A stretch of 64,000 nucleotides of DNA from Kalaharituber pfeilii (taxonomy: Eukaryota; Ascomycota; Pezizomycetes; Pezizales; Pezizaceae), in NCBI GenBank assembly GCA_015179045.1, contig WHUZ01000001.1:1922001-1986000 (forward strand). Direction: 5' to 3'. The position numbers were made by a program, and so were the translations under genes. The notes below the pieces were generated by a model. It saw nothing but the letters and a program-made list of their open reading frames with translations, was not told the DNA's origin and made no database searches. Positions 54,331 to 64,000 of the stretch are shown in pieces (position 1 is the first letter of the stretch; each line of letters starts with the position of its first letter).

Positions 54331-57060
54331 ATGTCGAAAGACGCCTGCATCGATCACCATGCGTTATCGACTGGCCATACTTTCTCTCGATCTTCCGAGC
54401 CTGCAGGCTCTGGGGCTCCTAGGCCAGCGAAGAGAGCTCGAACGTCTAAAGAAGACAACTCGGCGGAGCATATTGAATCGCCATTGAGCTTGGATCAGGA
54501 CGATGCCACAACGCTTATAAATGAGGTCATAGAATATGACACTGGACTAACGTCGTCCTTTCCGCATACTGGGGGGCCAGAACGCCATTCTGGGGGACCA
54601 GAGAACGTTGAGCAAGGAAAACGGAGTAAATATGTTTCCTCTCTGTACACTGATGCATTTAATCTAGCGTTGGACACTGTCCTTGCGGAAGAAAGCCATT
54701 TGTTCAATGAAGAAGAGGGAGAAACATTCCAACGATATAGATCATTGCCATATGAAGCACAGTATCTGTATAGCCTCTTTCCTTCTATTTGATTTCCATC
54801 CCAAGAATGATACCCCTTGAGCAGAATGTTGCTCTATGAAAAAAATAGTGAGCATGGGAATGAACATTAATGTACTCTGTTTTTTATTTTTTTTCCAGAT
54901 ATGTTCGTCTTTTTCTCCGCAAAAGTGCTGCCTGGTTTCGCATAGCCCGACTTGAGTATCACAATGATATCTCTGATATGCTTGGGGCTTGCTCACTTCT
55001 TTGGTCTTCCGAAGTTGGTTTTGCGGAGAGTCAAGACTCCATCACAACTTTTGACGAAGCCGCCAATCTTCTTAGCTTAGATGAGCTGAAGGCCATGGCA
55101 AAAGACGAGAAATTGACGGGATGGTCGACCAAGACGCAGTTGATAACAGCCCTGAAAAGAAAAGCACTCAGTCAGGGAAGACTGGGAAGAGGGGGGCAAC
55201 TAACCCTTAGTTTTGATGAAGAGGGTAGGAAATATATAAAAAAGATATTAGGGATTACAGGTGATTTACCACCCACAGCGCAAAGTTTGGTCATATACTT
55301 CATCTATAATATAAACAACTTTATACACTTACTCATACCCTCATCGGTCCCCTTGCTGGACTTATTCACTTCTCAGGGCCCTGTATTCGCCTCCACCCCG
55401 TTGCAACCAGTCTCTTTAACCGCGTCCACCTCGTCTTCCATAGGAGCACAGAGTACACAGAGTCATCATTCAAATCTCTTATTCTCGCGCGTGCATCGAA
55501 GCGGAACTTTCCCCAATACATTGTCTCCCGCACCGCAAATATCTTCGCCTCACGTACCGTACTGGTTGAATTCGAAGAATCCCTTAAACTCCAAGCCCAA
55601 GTAGATGCAATCCTCGAAGGCAACGGTGCGCCTACCAAGGAAGGGCTTCAGCAACTTCTCGACATTGCTGAAGGACTATACCCCCGGTGGCTCAAATTCG
55701 TGAAGGAAGAGAGAGCGAATATCAAGCTTGTAACTGCCGCAGATGGCAACAGCGATAACGAAGCTCTTACTGAAAGAATCTATCTACGCCGCTTCTCGCC
55801 AGCATGGGTACTGACCCGGATTATACATAAGGGTCTACATGCCCTGGCCCGCTTTAAGATGTACCTCCGCGAGCATGAAGTTCTTACCCAGCTCCTTTCT
55901 CAGTGTTTTTACCACACGGCTCGCCGTGGCAGTTGGTATCAACGCAAAGCTCTTATCGAAGAGCATTACCTCGCGGCAGTGAACACACCCAATTCCCCAT
56001 CCAAGAAAGACCTCAGCGAGACCGAGCGGAAACGTGAATGGTGCCGCCGTGCCCTCGATACATGCTGTGCGGGCTTACAGGACCCGCTAACGCACATCAC
56101 GTTCCACTATGATTTACAGAAGCGTATCGGAAAGCTCGAGCAAAAACTCAAGATACCCAAACGGGAGCAGCACGACTTTGGTTACGCCCGGCTGATGAAA
56201 CCCACAGAGCGCACCGTGTACGGTATGCGGGCGCAACAAACTTCGTCCGAAAAGTTGACAGCTGGGTCGTTGCTGGGTCGCAAAACGGTATGGTTAGACC
56301 CTGACCCTGCAGCTAATAATTCTGAATGCTCAGTCGAGGAAATGTGTCTCTCGCACTACCGCTCTCTTGGCTGGAAGGGGTACCACTGCGAGGGCTCACT
56401 ACTACGGACGCTCTTTGCGTGTCTGTTCTATGATATCTTATTCCTTTATGTTCCTAATGTCTTTGAGACCGAGTACCAAACCTGTCCTTTAGATCTGTTC
56501 ACCGAAGCTTTCTACCCTTCCAGATATTCCGAAGTGAATCACAGGCTGGCTGAAATTGGTAACGGCGGCGCAGGGAGGCTAATCAAAGAGGTGTGGGATA
56601 GGGAAAGAGAGAGAGAGACATGTGTAGTGGGGTTGGATTGGAGCTATGAGTTGGGCGATTTGCTGGAAATTGTAGAGTGTATACCAGGGGAAGCCCTTGC
56701 TATGATATGCAAAGTGGTATGTCGAAGACAGCAGGCGACATACTCATTACTGTGGGATACTAATATGCTCGATGCCATCACAGTTGTGCCAGGAGTACCA
56801 GCAACGAGGAGGCGGCCTACCAGATCTATTCTTGTGGTCAATTGAGCGAAAGGAGTGCATGTTTGCTGAAGGTATTCCGTCTCTCTAAACTCACATGATG
56901 CTGCGGGCAATGCTGAGCCTTCATAGTGAAATCCGAAAATGATAGGCTCAGCGATACTCAACGGCTATGGATACATGTCCTCTGCAGCGCAGGGATTAAG
57001 GTGGAGCTTTGCTATGCTGTTGCTAGGAAGGACCCAGAAATAGAGAAAGAGAGCCGATAG
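54331..57060 (+). CDS. FAN1: FAN1-type structure-specific nuclease (VRR-NUC)
   Basis: FAN1 cuts 5' flaps and interstrand-crosslinked DNA. Five exons: 54331-54767, 54899-55260, 55377-56716, 56784-56871 and 56927-57060, giving 786 aa. N-terminus low complexity with a basic RPAKRARTSK stretch (possible nuclear signal); no UBZ finger visible, as in other fungal forms. Exon joins rebuild LPYEAQYLYVRLFLRKSAAW and GITGPCIRLHPVATSLF. A SAP-like module lies in exon 2 (LLSLDELKAMAKDEKLTGWS), helical repeats in exon 3 (RWLKFVKEERANIKLV and further). The VRR-NUC core is YHCEGSLLRTLFACLFYDIL, DLFTEAFYPSR, LCQEYQQRGGGLPDLFLWS (catalytic PD) and AEVKSENDRLSDTQ (catalytic EVK) across the last two introns, then AGIKVELCYAVARKD. 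Reading through intron 4 would truncate the protein before the catalytic site. All catalytic residues are present. Confidence 0.93.
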
Positions 57061-57261
57061 AAGCATCACAAAAGTTTTGGGAGACCTCGTTCGTTCTGAT
57101 ATTCCCATTTAGAAGTTTTTCCACTTTATAGATAATATATATGCATTCATTTGTAAGGAAAGTCGTCAAAAGTGGGCGCTTGTGGTAATTCAATTATAAA
57201 CAAGGACGTCATGCAACCAATAAGCACACCAATTTAGTGGGCAAAACGTAGAGACGAGTCA

Positions 57262-58458
57262 TCAGGCTTGTACTTTGAAAGTCCTTCCGCTAGCAGTCTT
57301 CTTCTCCTTCTCTTCGGCTTCAGGCTGGGCCCTGTTGAGCACCTTCAAGAAGTCCGCTACTCTGCGGCGCATTCGTGAGTGCATATAGGCCTTGGCAGCC
57401 TTGATGTGATAATGGAAGTAGTCTCGGAAGGTTTGGATATGGGAAATGGATTCTTCTCGGCGCTGTGGGGTGAGATGGCGCGGGAAGAGGACTAGTATAG
57501 GAAGCATGACTGATTAGACTAGAAGAACTCTGGATGGGACAAGAATTTTACCAAACGTGATATATCCAAGATCTCCGCTCTCATCTGTCCTCACACCAGG
57601 CACGCTCCTAATTTCAAGAGGGGGATCATTTCGGTAGAGGACTTGGGGTGCATTCTGGATAGCTCTCCGCCTAGCATCGACAAATTCCGATAAGAACACT
57701 TTTCCAAAGATGCGGTCCGTTTCCTCTCGGAAAACTGTTGAGAAGATGACGGTGACACGGTCATGGGAAGCCTGAATGTACATAGCCTCCTCCTCACGGT
57801 AGTGGATGGCCATAACCTCCGCATTCGATGATTCTGGGGCCGACTCAGCTGTGAACTTTGAGGCTTCAGCAGAAAGCTGGTGGTGGGTATCAATTGCACG
57901 CTCAAATGGTGCAGCCATAGCATTACGGCGGAGAAGGGATACTTTGTGAATCAATTGGTCCCGTTCCTCTATTCCGGAGAAATGTTAGAATCGCCAAAAT
58001 TTGCAACTGTCTTCTATTGAAACGCTGTACCTTGTGTGGCTGGCAAGTTCTCCAGGTCCAATTGTATAGAGAAATCATATCCCGTCTCTGTATCCACAAT
58101 GTATGGGCCATACTCTCTCTGTAAAACCTCATTGGCACCATACTTCACCAGATCCACGAAACATTTGACACTTATTGAAACAAGAATTTTGGTTTTTGCT
58201 TCCGGGGTCGAAATATGGAATGTGACACCATCGAAGTCGGAGATAATCTGATCAATGGAGGTTGGGGTTGAGCTATCGAACTGTTAGACTTTCTGGAATT
58301 TCCAGATTGGAGGCCCAGTGGAAGAACGGCTAACCTTGCAAACCGCTCTGTAAGGAGGGTCTTTATCAAAAGGTTGTGATACTCGAGGAGAAGCTAGTAG
58401 CGTGGAAGTAGGATCAGCCATTGAGGCTCCAGCAATGAGGGGCATGGAGGCTTACCAT
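57262..58458 (-). CDS. ARC35: ARPC2, Arp2/3 complex subunit 2 (p34-Arc)
   Basis: ARPC2 forms the core of the Arp2/3 complex that nucleates branched actin at cortical patches for endocytosis. Five exons: 58458-58456 (the ATG alone), 58393-58335, 58272-58031, 57968-57552 and 57491-57262, giving 316 aa. The first exon ends exactly after ATG (donor GTAAGC); exon 2 supplies [19 protein letters not shown]. Exon 3: [39 protein letters not shown] and [16 protein letters not shown]. Exon 4: [40 protein letters not shown] and DLGYITF. Exon 5: [39 protein letters not shown]. These are the conserved blocks of the family. Intron 2 uses the second of two nearby AG acceptors to keep frame. It shares a 388-bp divergent promoter with NOP14. 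Confidence 0.94.
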
Positions 58459-58846
58459 GATGAATTGAGCGATCACGGAGTACTAATATAAGAAATTGGT
58501 AACAAGGCTGGAACAAAAAAGAATCCTCCCGAGTTATAAAAGCGCTGCTAAAGCAGTTTTCTGAGGCTTTGGTGAATGTTCAGGGAAGCCGTCGTGCGCC
58601 CTGACCGGGAGACCTCCCCTGTACACTACCTCCAGCGCCGACTACCTAAGCTTTGGAGGTTGGGATGGTGACAAGTGCAGGGCCAAAAGGTGCGCAGGTC
58701 CAGTGTAATTCGCATCCTTGCAATGGCGTAGTCTGTCGCACGTGCATGCCAAGATTTACAACCCTCTGCGAAAGTATTTTCAGATATTTTATGCAAAAGC
58801 GCAGTTCAGCACGGCGCCAATTTCTATTCGCAGCCCACACAGGAAA
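58459..58846. promoter_or_regulatory. Divergent promoter region of ARPC2 and NOP14
   Basis: 388 bp between opposing start codons. An in-frame open stretch extends upstream of the NOP14 ATG to about 58718 but does not look conserved. No TATA or other clear motif was recognised. Confidence 0.4.
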
Positions 58847-61605
58847 ATGCCCCCATCGCAACTCAAGCGCTTGAAGGCGTCTCTCAAGGCAGCTGGCCTT
58901 GTTGGGCCTCAGAAGTCGAAGAAGGAGAAAAAGCAAGCCTCAAAATCCGGAAAGTCAGATCCTAGGGCCGACAAGCACCTGAAGTTACAGAGCATCCGGG
59001 AGGAGTTCAATCCATTCGAGTTAAAAACTACAAGGGTAAAGCACGATGTCAGTGGGCGGGCGAAGATTAAAGGCGCCCAGGGCCGACCAGGCGTCAGTAA
59101 GCAAATTGGGGAGGAACACGTGAGTTTTTATCCTCTTGATCTCTTCTTCAGATTGTGACTTACACGGTGGGAGAATTTTAGAGAAGGAAAACACTTCTCG
59201 TGGAGATACAAAAGAGAAACAAAGCTGGTGGAATTGTTGACCGGCGTTTTGGAGAGAACGACCCTACAATGCCACCTGAGGAACGGATGTTGGAGCGTTT
59301 TACTAGGGAGAAGCAGAGCAGGTTACGGAACGGCGACATCTTCAACTTGGAGGACGACGATATGGGATTGACGCATTTTGGCCAGTCGTTAGGAGAGCTT
59401 GATGATTTTGATGAAAGAGATATGCTTCCAGATGGGGGTGACGACACAGCAGAGGTACCGAAATGGCGGAAACGAGGACTTGAAGGCGAAGATGGAGAGG
59501 ATGAAGGCTCTGATGCCGAAGGGGAACCAGCACGGAAAAAGACCAGGGCTGAGATTATGAAGGAGGTCATCCAGAAGTCGAAAATGCACAAGTATGCGCG
59601 ACAAAAAGCTAAAGAAGAGGACGAGGATGTACGAGAGCAACTCGATGCACAAATGGGAGATATTTGGGCCCTTCTTACGAATAACAAGCCTCTACCACCT
59701 CCTCTCCTTCCAACTTCGGGTATTGGGGATGCTGCAAAACAGGGCGACAAGACTGAAGTAGAGCGGAATCAAGAGTATGATGCGGCGGTACGAGAAATGA
59801 TTTTTGATAAGCGGTCGAAACCGGCCGAGAGAACCAAGACGGAAGAGGAGAAAGCCCAAGAGGAAGCAGAAAGGCTGAAGAAATTGGAAGAGGAGAGACA
59901 AATGCGAATGCGGGGTGAGACAGGCAGCGATGACGAGAATGATAGAGAGGGTCTTAAACAGGTGGACGGTGACGACGACAACTTCGGACTGGGTAGTGGT
60001 ATCCCTGTAATGCTATCAACCAAGGGGGGTCAACCAAACCCTGACGAACTAGTCGATGGAGATTATGAGGTGGACGAATCTTTTGAGGACGATGGTAGTG
60101 GGGCCGAATACTCCGATGACTATAACACGGACGTTAGTGAGCCGGAGGCAGGCGAGGGCGACGAGGATGACTTGGATGCAGAGTTCTTGGCTGATGTCCT
60201 TCCTGACAAGGAAGGCAAAGCAAAGAAACTGGTTCCGAGCTCAAGTATCGCGGATGATGTCTCTAAGGACGATAAACTAGCATATACCTACCCGTGTCCA
60301 GAAACTCACAAAGAGTTCCTACTTATCCTGAAGGACGTCCCCATAGAGTCTCTACCAACTGTCATCCAGCGAATAAGGATCCTGTACAACCCTAAGCTAG
60401 CTGAGGGTAACAAGGCGAAGTTGGGTAACTTCGCCGTAGTTCTACTAGAACACATCATACATGTTGCCAAAACCGTTTTTCCACTGCCCTTCTCCGTTTT
60501 GGAGGCGGCGATACGGCATCTTCACGCTCTTGCAAAAGCACACCCGTTGAAGGTCTCTGAGGCATTTCGTGAGCGGCTCAGTGCTTTGCATCAGAAAACA
60601 TCAAACGAGATGAATGCAGGCGATTTAATTATGCTCACCGCTATAAACACTATCTTCCCTACATCGGACCACTTTCATCCTGTAGTCACGCCTGCGAGTC
60701 TCCTAATGGGGAAATATTTAGGACAGTCTCCACCAGATTCGCTGAGGAGTATGTGCATCGGGACGTATATCATTACGTTGCTCGTCCAGGGACAACGGCT
60801 CTCGAAACGTGTGATCCCGGAAGCAGTCAACTACATCTTGCTCTCCCTTTGTCTCCTCTCCCCGGTGCCTTTACAGAAACTCCCCGGAAGCTTCCCCTAC
60901 CATGAACCACCTGCATCTCTCCACATTAAGGCAGGCACTGAATGGGAGCCACGGAAACTCAGTTTCAGCGACATGTTCGACGGTATCACAGCTGACACCG
61001 ACAAGGCACTCTTATCCACTCTCATTGACCTCCTTATCAAACTTGCCGAACTCTGGGTCGGCAAAAGTGCATTCCCTGAGGTTTTCACCCCCGCACAAAC
61101 CATACTCCAGCATATCCTCAACACCACGAACCAAATAACCTCTAAACACACAAAAAAAACCAATTCCAAATCCCTAACTCCCCTCCTCCCTTCCCCTCTC
61201 ATTTCCAAACTCACCAGCGCCACCACCACCCTCGAGTCCCACCTCACCCACGCTCACTTCACGCGCCGTCCTCTCGAACTCCACCATCACCGGCCACTGC
61301 CTATCCCCTCCAACATACCCAAATTCGAAGAATCATACTCACTCGACAAGCGTTCTTACGATCCCGATCGCGAGCGGATGCAAATCACCAAGTTGAAGGC
61401 TGAGCACAAGCGTGAGAGGAAGGGCGCGCTAAGAGAACTAAGGAAGGACGCAAGCTTTGTTGCGAGAGAGAAGTTGAAGGAGGAGAAGGCGGCGTCAAAG
61501 GAGTATCATGCCAAGATGGCGAGGCTGACGGCAATGATACAGCATGAGGAGGGACAGGGGAAGAATGACTATGAGAGGGAAAAGAGGTTGAGGAAGAAGA
61601 GGTGA
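58847..61605 (+). CDS. NOP14: NOP14, small-subunit processome component
   Basis: Nop14 joins the 90S pre-ribosome/SSU processome, works with Emg1 and Noc4, and is needed for 18S rRNA processing. Two exons, 58847-59119 and 59182-61605, give 898 aa. N-terminus: MPPSQLKRLKASLKAAGLVG, then NPFELKTTRVKHDV and RPGVSKQIGEEH at the exon border. Exon 2 opens RRKTLLVEIQKRNKAGGIVD, RRFGENDPTMPPEERMLERF and DDDMGLTHFGQSL, the family signature. The middle is highly acidic (about residues 300-420). Later: PCPETHKEFLLIL, LLEHIIHVAKTVFPLPFSVL, MLTAINTIFPTSD and HPVVTPASLLMGKYLGQSP. The basic C-terminus is ITKLKAEHKRERKGALRELR then KDASFVAREKLKEEKA. The start ATG at 58847 gives the conserved first residues; upstream in-frame codons do not. 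EMG1, its binding partner, lies 8 kb away. Confidence 0.96.
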
Positions 61606-62149
61606 TGAGGCAATAGATTGTGTTTGTCTAGGGAGGGGTAGAGGATATAGAGCTGTAAATAATGTTCAGTATCAGTTGTATAATTTCTGGCTGTCTTTGA
61701 TGCTTGCATACGTGCTTCTTTCTGTTTATGTTCCTGGGACAGAGTGTATTGTATAAAATATATGGGAAGTATCAAAATTGCGAAGCCAGATAACCGCAAT
61801 TCCACAGCTTTTGTATAGAGAACATCAGAGTATATAGTTCTTCGAAAATGAGGAATTTACTCGATAGGTCTCTGACATGAATATTCGAGTATCATTACCG
61901 TACAGATATGAACATACGAGCATCATTACTACAAATATATAAGTAAAAGTAGCTAGATTAATGGTAATTTCATTCAAGTTAAGAATTCTTCTAAAACTTT
62001 GAGCTTTCTGATTCGTTGCAGGCATTGATATACGAATATCATTGCTGTAAAAACATAAAATAAAGCAGCTAAATCAATGTTGATAGGAACTAGTGACCGT
62101 AAATAACAGTTTCAGGTTTTACCTGCAGATAGCCGCCTATGACAGAGGC

Positions 62150-62655
62150 ATGGAGTTGCTACTTAGCACCTGATAATTGATGCTATGAGAGAAGTCTGTA
62201 TTTGCTGCCTGCTATCGGATATCCGACACTAGGGTACGTGACACTATGTTAGAAGTCTGTAGTTGCTGCCTGCCACTATGATATAGAAGTCTTGCTACCT
62301 GGCACTTGGTATCCCTTACCACTTACGATAGAGGTTGCTACCTAGCACTTTATACTTGGTACTATGAGAAAGTTTATGGTTGCTACTTGCCACTCGATAC
62401 CCGACACTAGATACCCAATACTGTTACCAGTCTATAGTTGCAATACTCGATATTATGAGACAAGTCTATACTCCACTCTGACAAAAGTCTATGATTGCTA
62501 CCTGGCACCTAATTCCAGACACTACAACCGTAACACCATGAGAGAAGTCTCTGGCTGCTACCTGCTACTCGATATCTAACATAAGATACCCAACTCTTTA
62601 ACAGATGTCTGTAGTTACTACCTAATACCAATACCGGCCTGTAATTGCTACGTAC
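62150..62655. repeat. Degenerate minisatellite, about 50-75-bp units
   Basis: Units of the type GAGAGAAGTCTGTAGTTGCT, then ACCTGGCACTCGATACCCGA and CACTA, recur about nine times with many substitutions and indels. There is no open frame through the array. Confidence 0.75.
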
Positions 62656-62830
62656 CTCTGTTACGGTTTTCTAAGACGATGAGGGTGTTACTTAAGTAGG
62701 TCAATCCATAGGGCAGCATTTGCTGGCCCTTCTTATAGTCAATCCTACGTGTCTTCTGTCTATTGTCTATCCATACTACGGTACCATGATTTTCTATCTA
62801 TAGAAGTTTCTCAACCACTCATCTAGAGGT

Positions 62831-62930
62831 CCATCTGGCGGCTTTGCCCCCTAGAGGTCCGTTCAGTAGCTCTGCTCCTGGAGGTCTATTCGGTGGCTCT
62901 GCTCATAGAGATCCGCCCTGAGGTTTTGTG
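62831..62930. repeat. About 32-bp tandem repeat, three to four units
   Basis: TAGAGGTCCATCTGGCGGCT, TAGAGGTCCGTTCAGTAGCT, TGGAGGTCTATTCGGTGGCT and TAGAGATCCG start successive units, each followed by TTGCCCCC or CTGCTC-type text. Confidence 0.7.
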
Positions 62931-63686
62931 CTCGATTGGTGCCTGGTGCCTTGCTATGACCATGCCGTCAATATACGTCCGTGCCTGACCAGTGCCCAAA
63001 TTTATTGCCCTGCTGTAGCCATGGGTGATCAAGCCGAATTGTCACTAGCAGCCTTACAAGTCAATTAACAAGTGGATACCGAGATGTCAAACCATACAAT
63101 GTTATGATCGACCGTAAAAAGAGGAAGGTAGAGCACCTTGACTTTGATTTCTACTGGATCGTTCTGCTGAGAGAAATCGATGGATAGGTGAATGCAATCG
63201 ATTGACTGGGGCTTCGCCAAATTCTATCATCAGGGTGCTAAATAAATGTGCAGGTTGCCTCTCGGGATTTCAAGCGCCCTGACTTGTTAGTTCATTATCA
63301 CGAGTATGATTACTCGTTAGATAGCTACATTATGTTTGCGTCAATGATATTTCGCAAAGGAACATTCTTTTGCAGGGAATATACTCTGGTCTTCCTTTTT
63401 TAAAATGTTTTTTCGCATGCCGCCCCGAGGGCAATAGATTACTGTACCGATGGACCCCTGGTTTCCGTAGCGGTGACAACCTGGTTCATCTCGTACTTGT
63501 ATAGCCAACACCGTATAATTAGGGATAAGAGGAAAAATAAATAAATAAATAAATTATACAGACCTTGAGAGAGAAAAAAGTCACAAACATTATACGTATA
63601 TAGGCAAATAATCCCCAAACCCAAAGCTGCCGAACCTCATAGTAAATACAAATGATTACCCTGATCTCTTCGTATCAATATCTAGC

Positions 63687-64000
63687 TCATTCCGCATTCC
63701 CCTTCTCAAGGTCTCCCTTTTCCTCTTCCTCACTACTAGTGGAACTCGGCTTCGCCCTCATTCTTTTTGCCTTCACCGGCTGATTCGACTGCACCGTCGT
63801 CGGCAAATGATGTCTACCAATCGCCAAGCTCGACAGTCCACTCGCGACAGCAGATGCAAAGAAGAACCACCACATTGCCTGCAGGCCCTTTGCGTATGCA
63901 TCTCGGACGATGATGGCTTCTTCATGGGGCAATTTGGCTATTAGCGGAATGCTCGCACTTGCCGAATGGCCCGAGACGATTGAAAGCGCTTCAGGGGAGA
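63687..64000 (-). CDS. MFS multidrug-type transporter, C-terminal fragment (runs off window)
   Basis: The minus-strand frame is open from the window edge to a stop at 63687, about 104 codons. It reads SPEALSIVSGHSASASIPLI, AKLPHEEAIIVRDAYAKGLQ and AMWWFFFASAVASGLSSLAI, followed by a charged tail with an acidic run (SSEEEEKGDLEKGNAE). The pattern (a loop, a Y-x-x-x-L-x-x-x-W stretch, one last membrane helix and a hydrophilic cytosolic end) is typical of fungal DHA2/14-spanner MFS efflux pumps. The first methionine inside the fragment is not the true start. Substrate unknown. Confidence 0.75.
   Translation of the reverse strand, partial: SPEALSIVSGHSASASIPLIAKLPHEEAIIVRDAYAKGLQAMWWFFFASAVASGLSSLAIGRHHLPTTVQSNQPVKAKRMRAKPSSTSSEEEEKGDLEKGNAE

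Larger units (their letters stand above)
61606..63686. other. Intergenic with two minisatellite regions
   Basis: 2.1 kb between NOP14 and the MFS gene, holding the degenerate repeats at 62150-62655 and 62831-62930 described separately. The rest is AT-rich, with a CAAATATATAAG/GAACATACGAGCATCATTAC-type repeat near 61870-62050. No gene. Confidence 0.45.

Noticed and set aside
54090..54350. Minus-strand frame with VLYTDETFC, resembling a transposase D-E context
   Set aside because: Only one weak motif; no second catalytic residue, no inverted repeats nearby, and it overlaps the FAN1 5' region.
59178..60023. Antisense open frames opposite NOP14
   Set aside because: Mirror images of the acidic region of NOP14; composition only.

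Overview
This window looks like chromosomal DNA of a filamentous ascomycete (Pezizomycotina). The evidence is many short spliceosomal introns (mostly 45-70 nt, donors such as GTAAGT and GTATGT, CTAAC/CTAAT-type branch sites), fungal versions of housekeeping genes, and gene-poor stretches filled with transposon debris. I cannot fix the genus; a repeat-rich, early-diverging class is possible but is only a guess.

Layout. 0.4-1.15 kb: broken NACHT/NLR-type NTPase. 1.9-5.6 kb: cytoplasmic TrpRS (WRS1) and TRM5, both carrying apparent frameshifts. 6.1-6.8 kb: MITE with perfect 38-bp inverted ends. 7.1-11.0 kb: YIF1 and an MSC7-type aldehyde dehydrogenase with a 7-nt micro-exon. 11-18.2 kb: repeats, an intron-containing tRNA-Trp gene, and a Ginger-like transposon remnant nested inside a mariner-like element. 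19-21 kb: sugar transporter. 24-25.6 kb: secreted BNR_4 protein. 27.1-28.6 kb: PRO2. 29.5-36.5 kb: compact block of ATP16, SWS1, CDC50, mitochondrial uS15 and a CPFC-type glutathione S-transferase. 38.2-40.8 kb: SDA1. 42-44.4 kb: copia element with no reverse transcriptase. 45.9-47.4 kb: kinase-like protein with a 49-repeat CCA tract. 48-49.7 kb: a MITE, a SINE and a tandem repeat array. 50.2-53.4 kb: EMG1 and NBP35. 54.3-61.6 kb: FAN1, ARPC2 and NOP14. 62.1-62.9 kb: minisatellites. 63.7-64 kb: C-terminus of a multi-drug-type MFS transporter that runs off the window.

How the genes relate. Three genes serve small- or large-subunit ribosome assembly (SDA1, EMG1, NOP14). Three more serve translation (WRS1, TRM5, uS15m), and tRNA-Trp lies 11 kb from the tryptophanyl-tRNA synthetase. 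FAN1 and SWS1 belong to DNA repair, NBP35 to cytosolic Fe-S assembly, YIF1 and CDC50 to membrane traffic and lipid flipping, ARPC2 to actin nucleation. They are ordinary single genes, not an operon or biosynthetic cluster. Several gene pairs share short divergent promoters (ATP16/SWS1, CDC50/uS15m, ARPC2/NOP14), and CACGTG elements recur upstream of housekeeping genes.

The novel material is in the accessory DNA: a four-copy tRNA-related SINE family, a second four-copy repeat family, two MITEs, the nested Ginger/mariner remnant with internal minisatellites, and the reverse-transcriptase-less copia derivative. All gene models were assembled by eye from splice signals and family motifs; exon borders are given so they can be checked.
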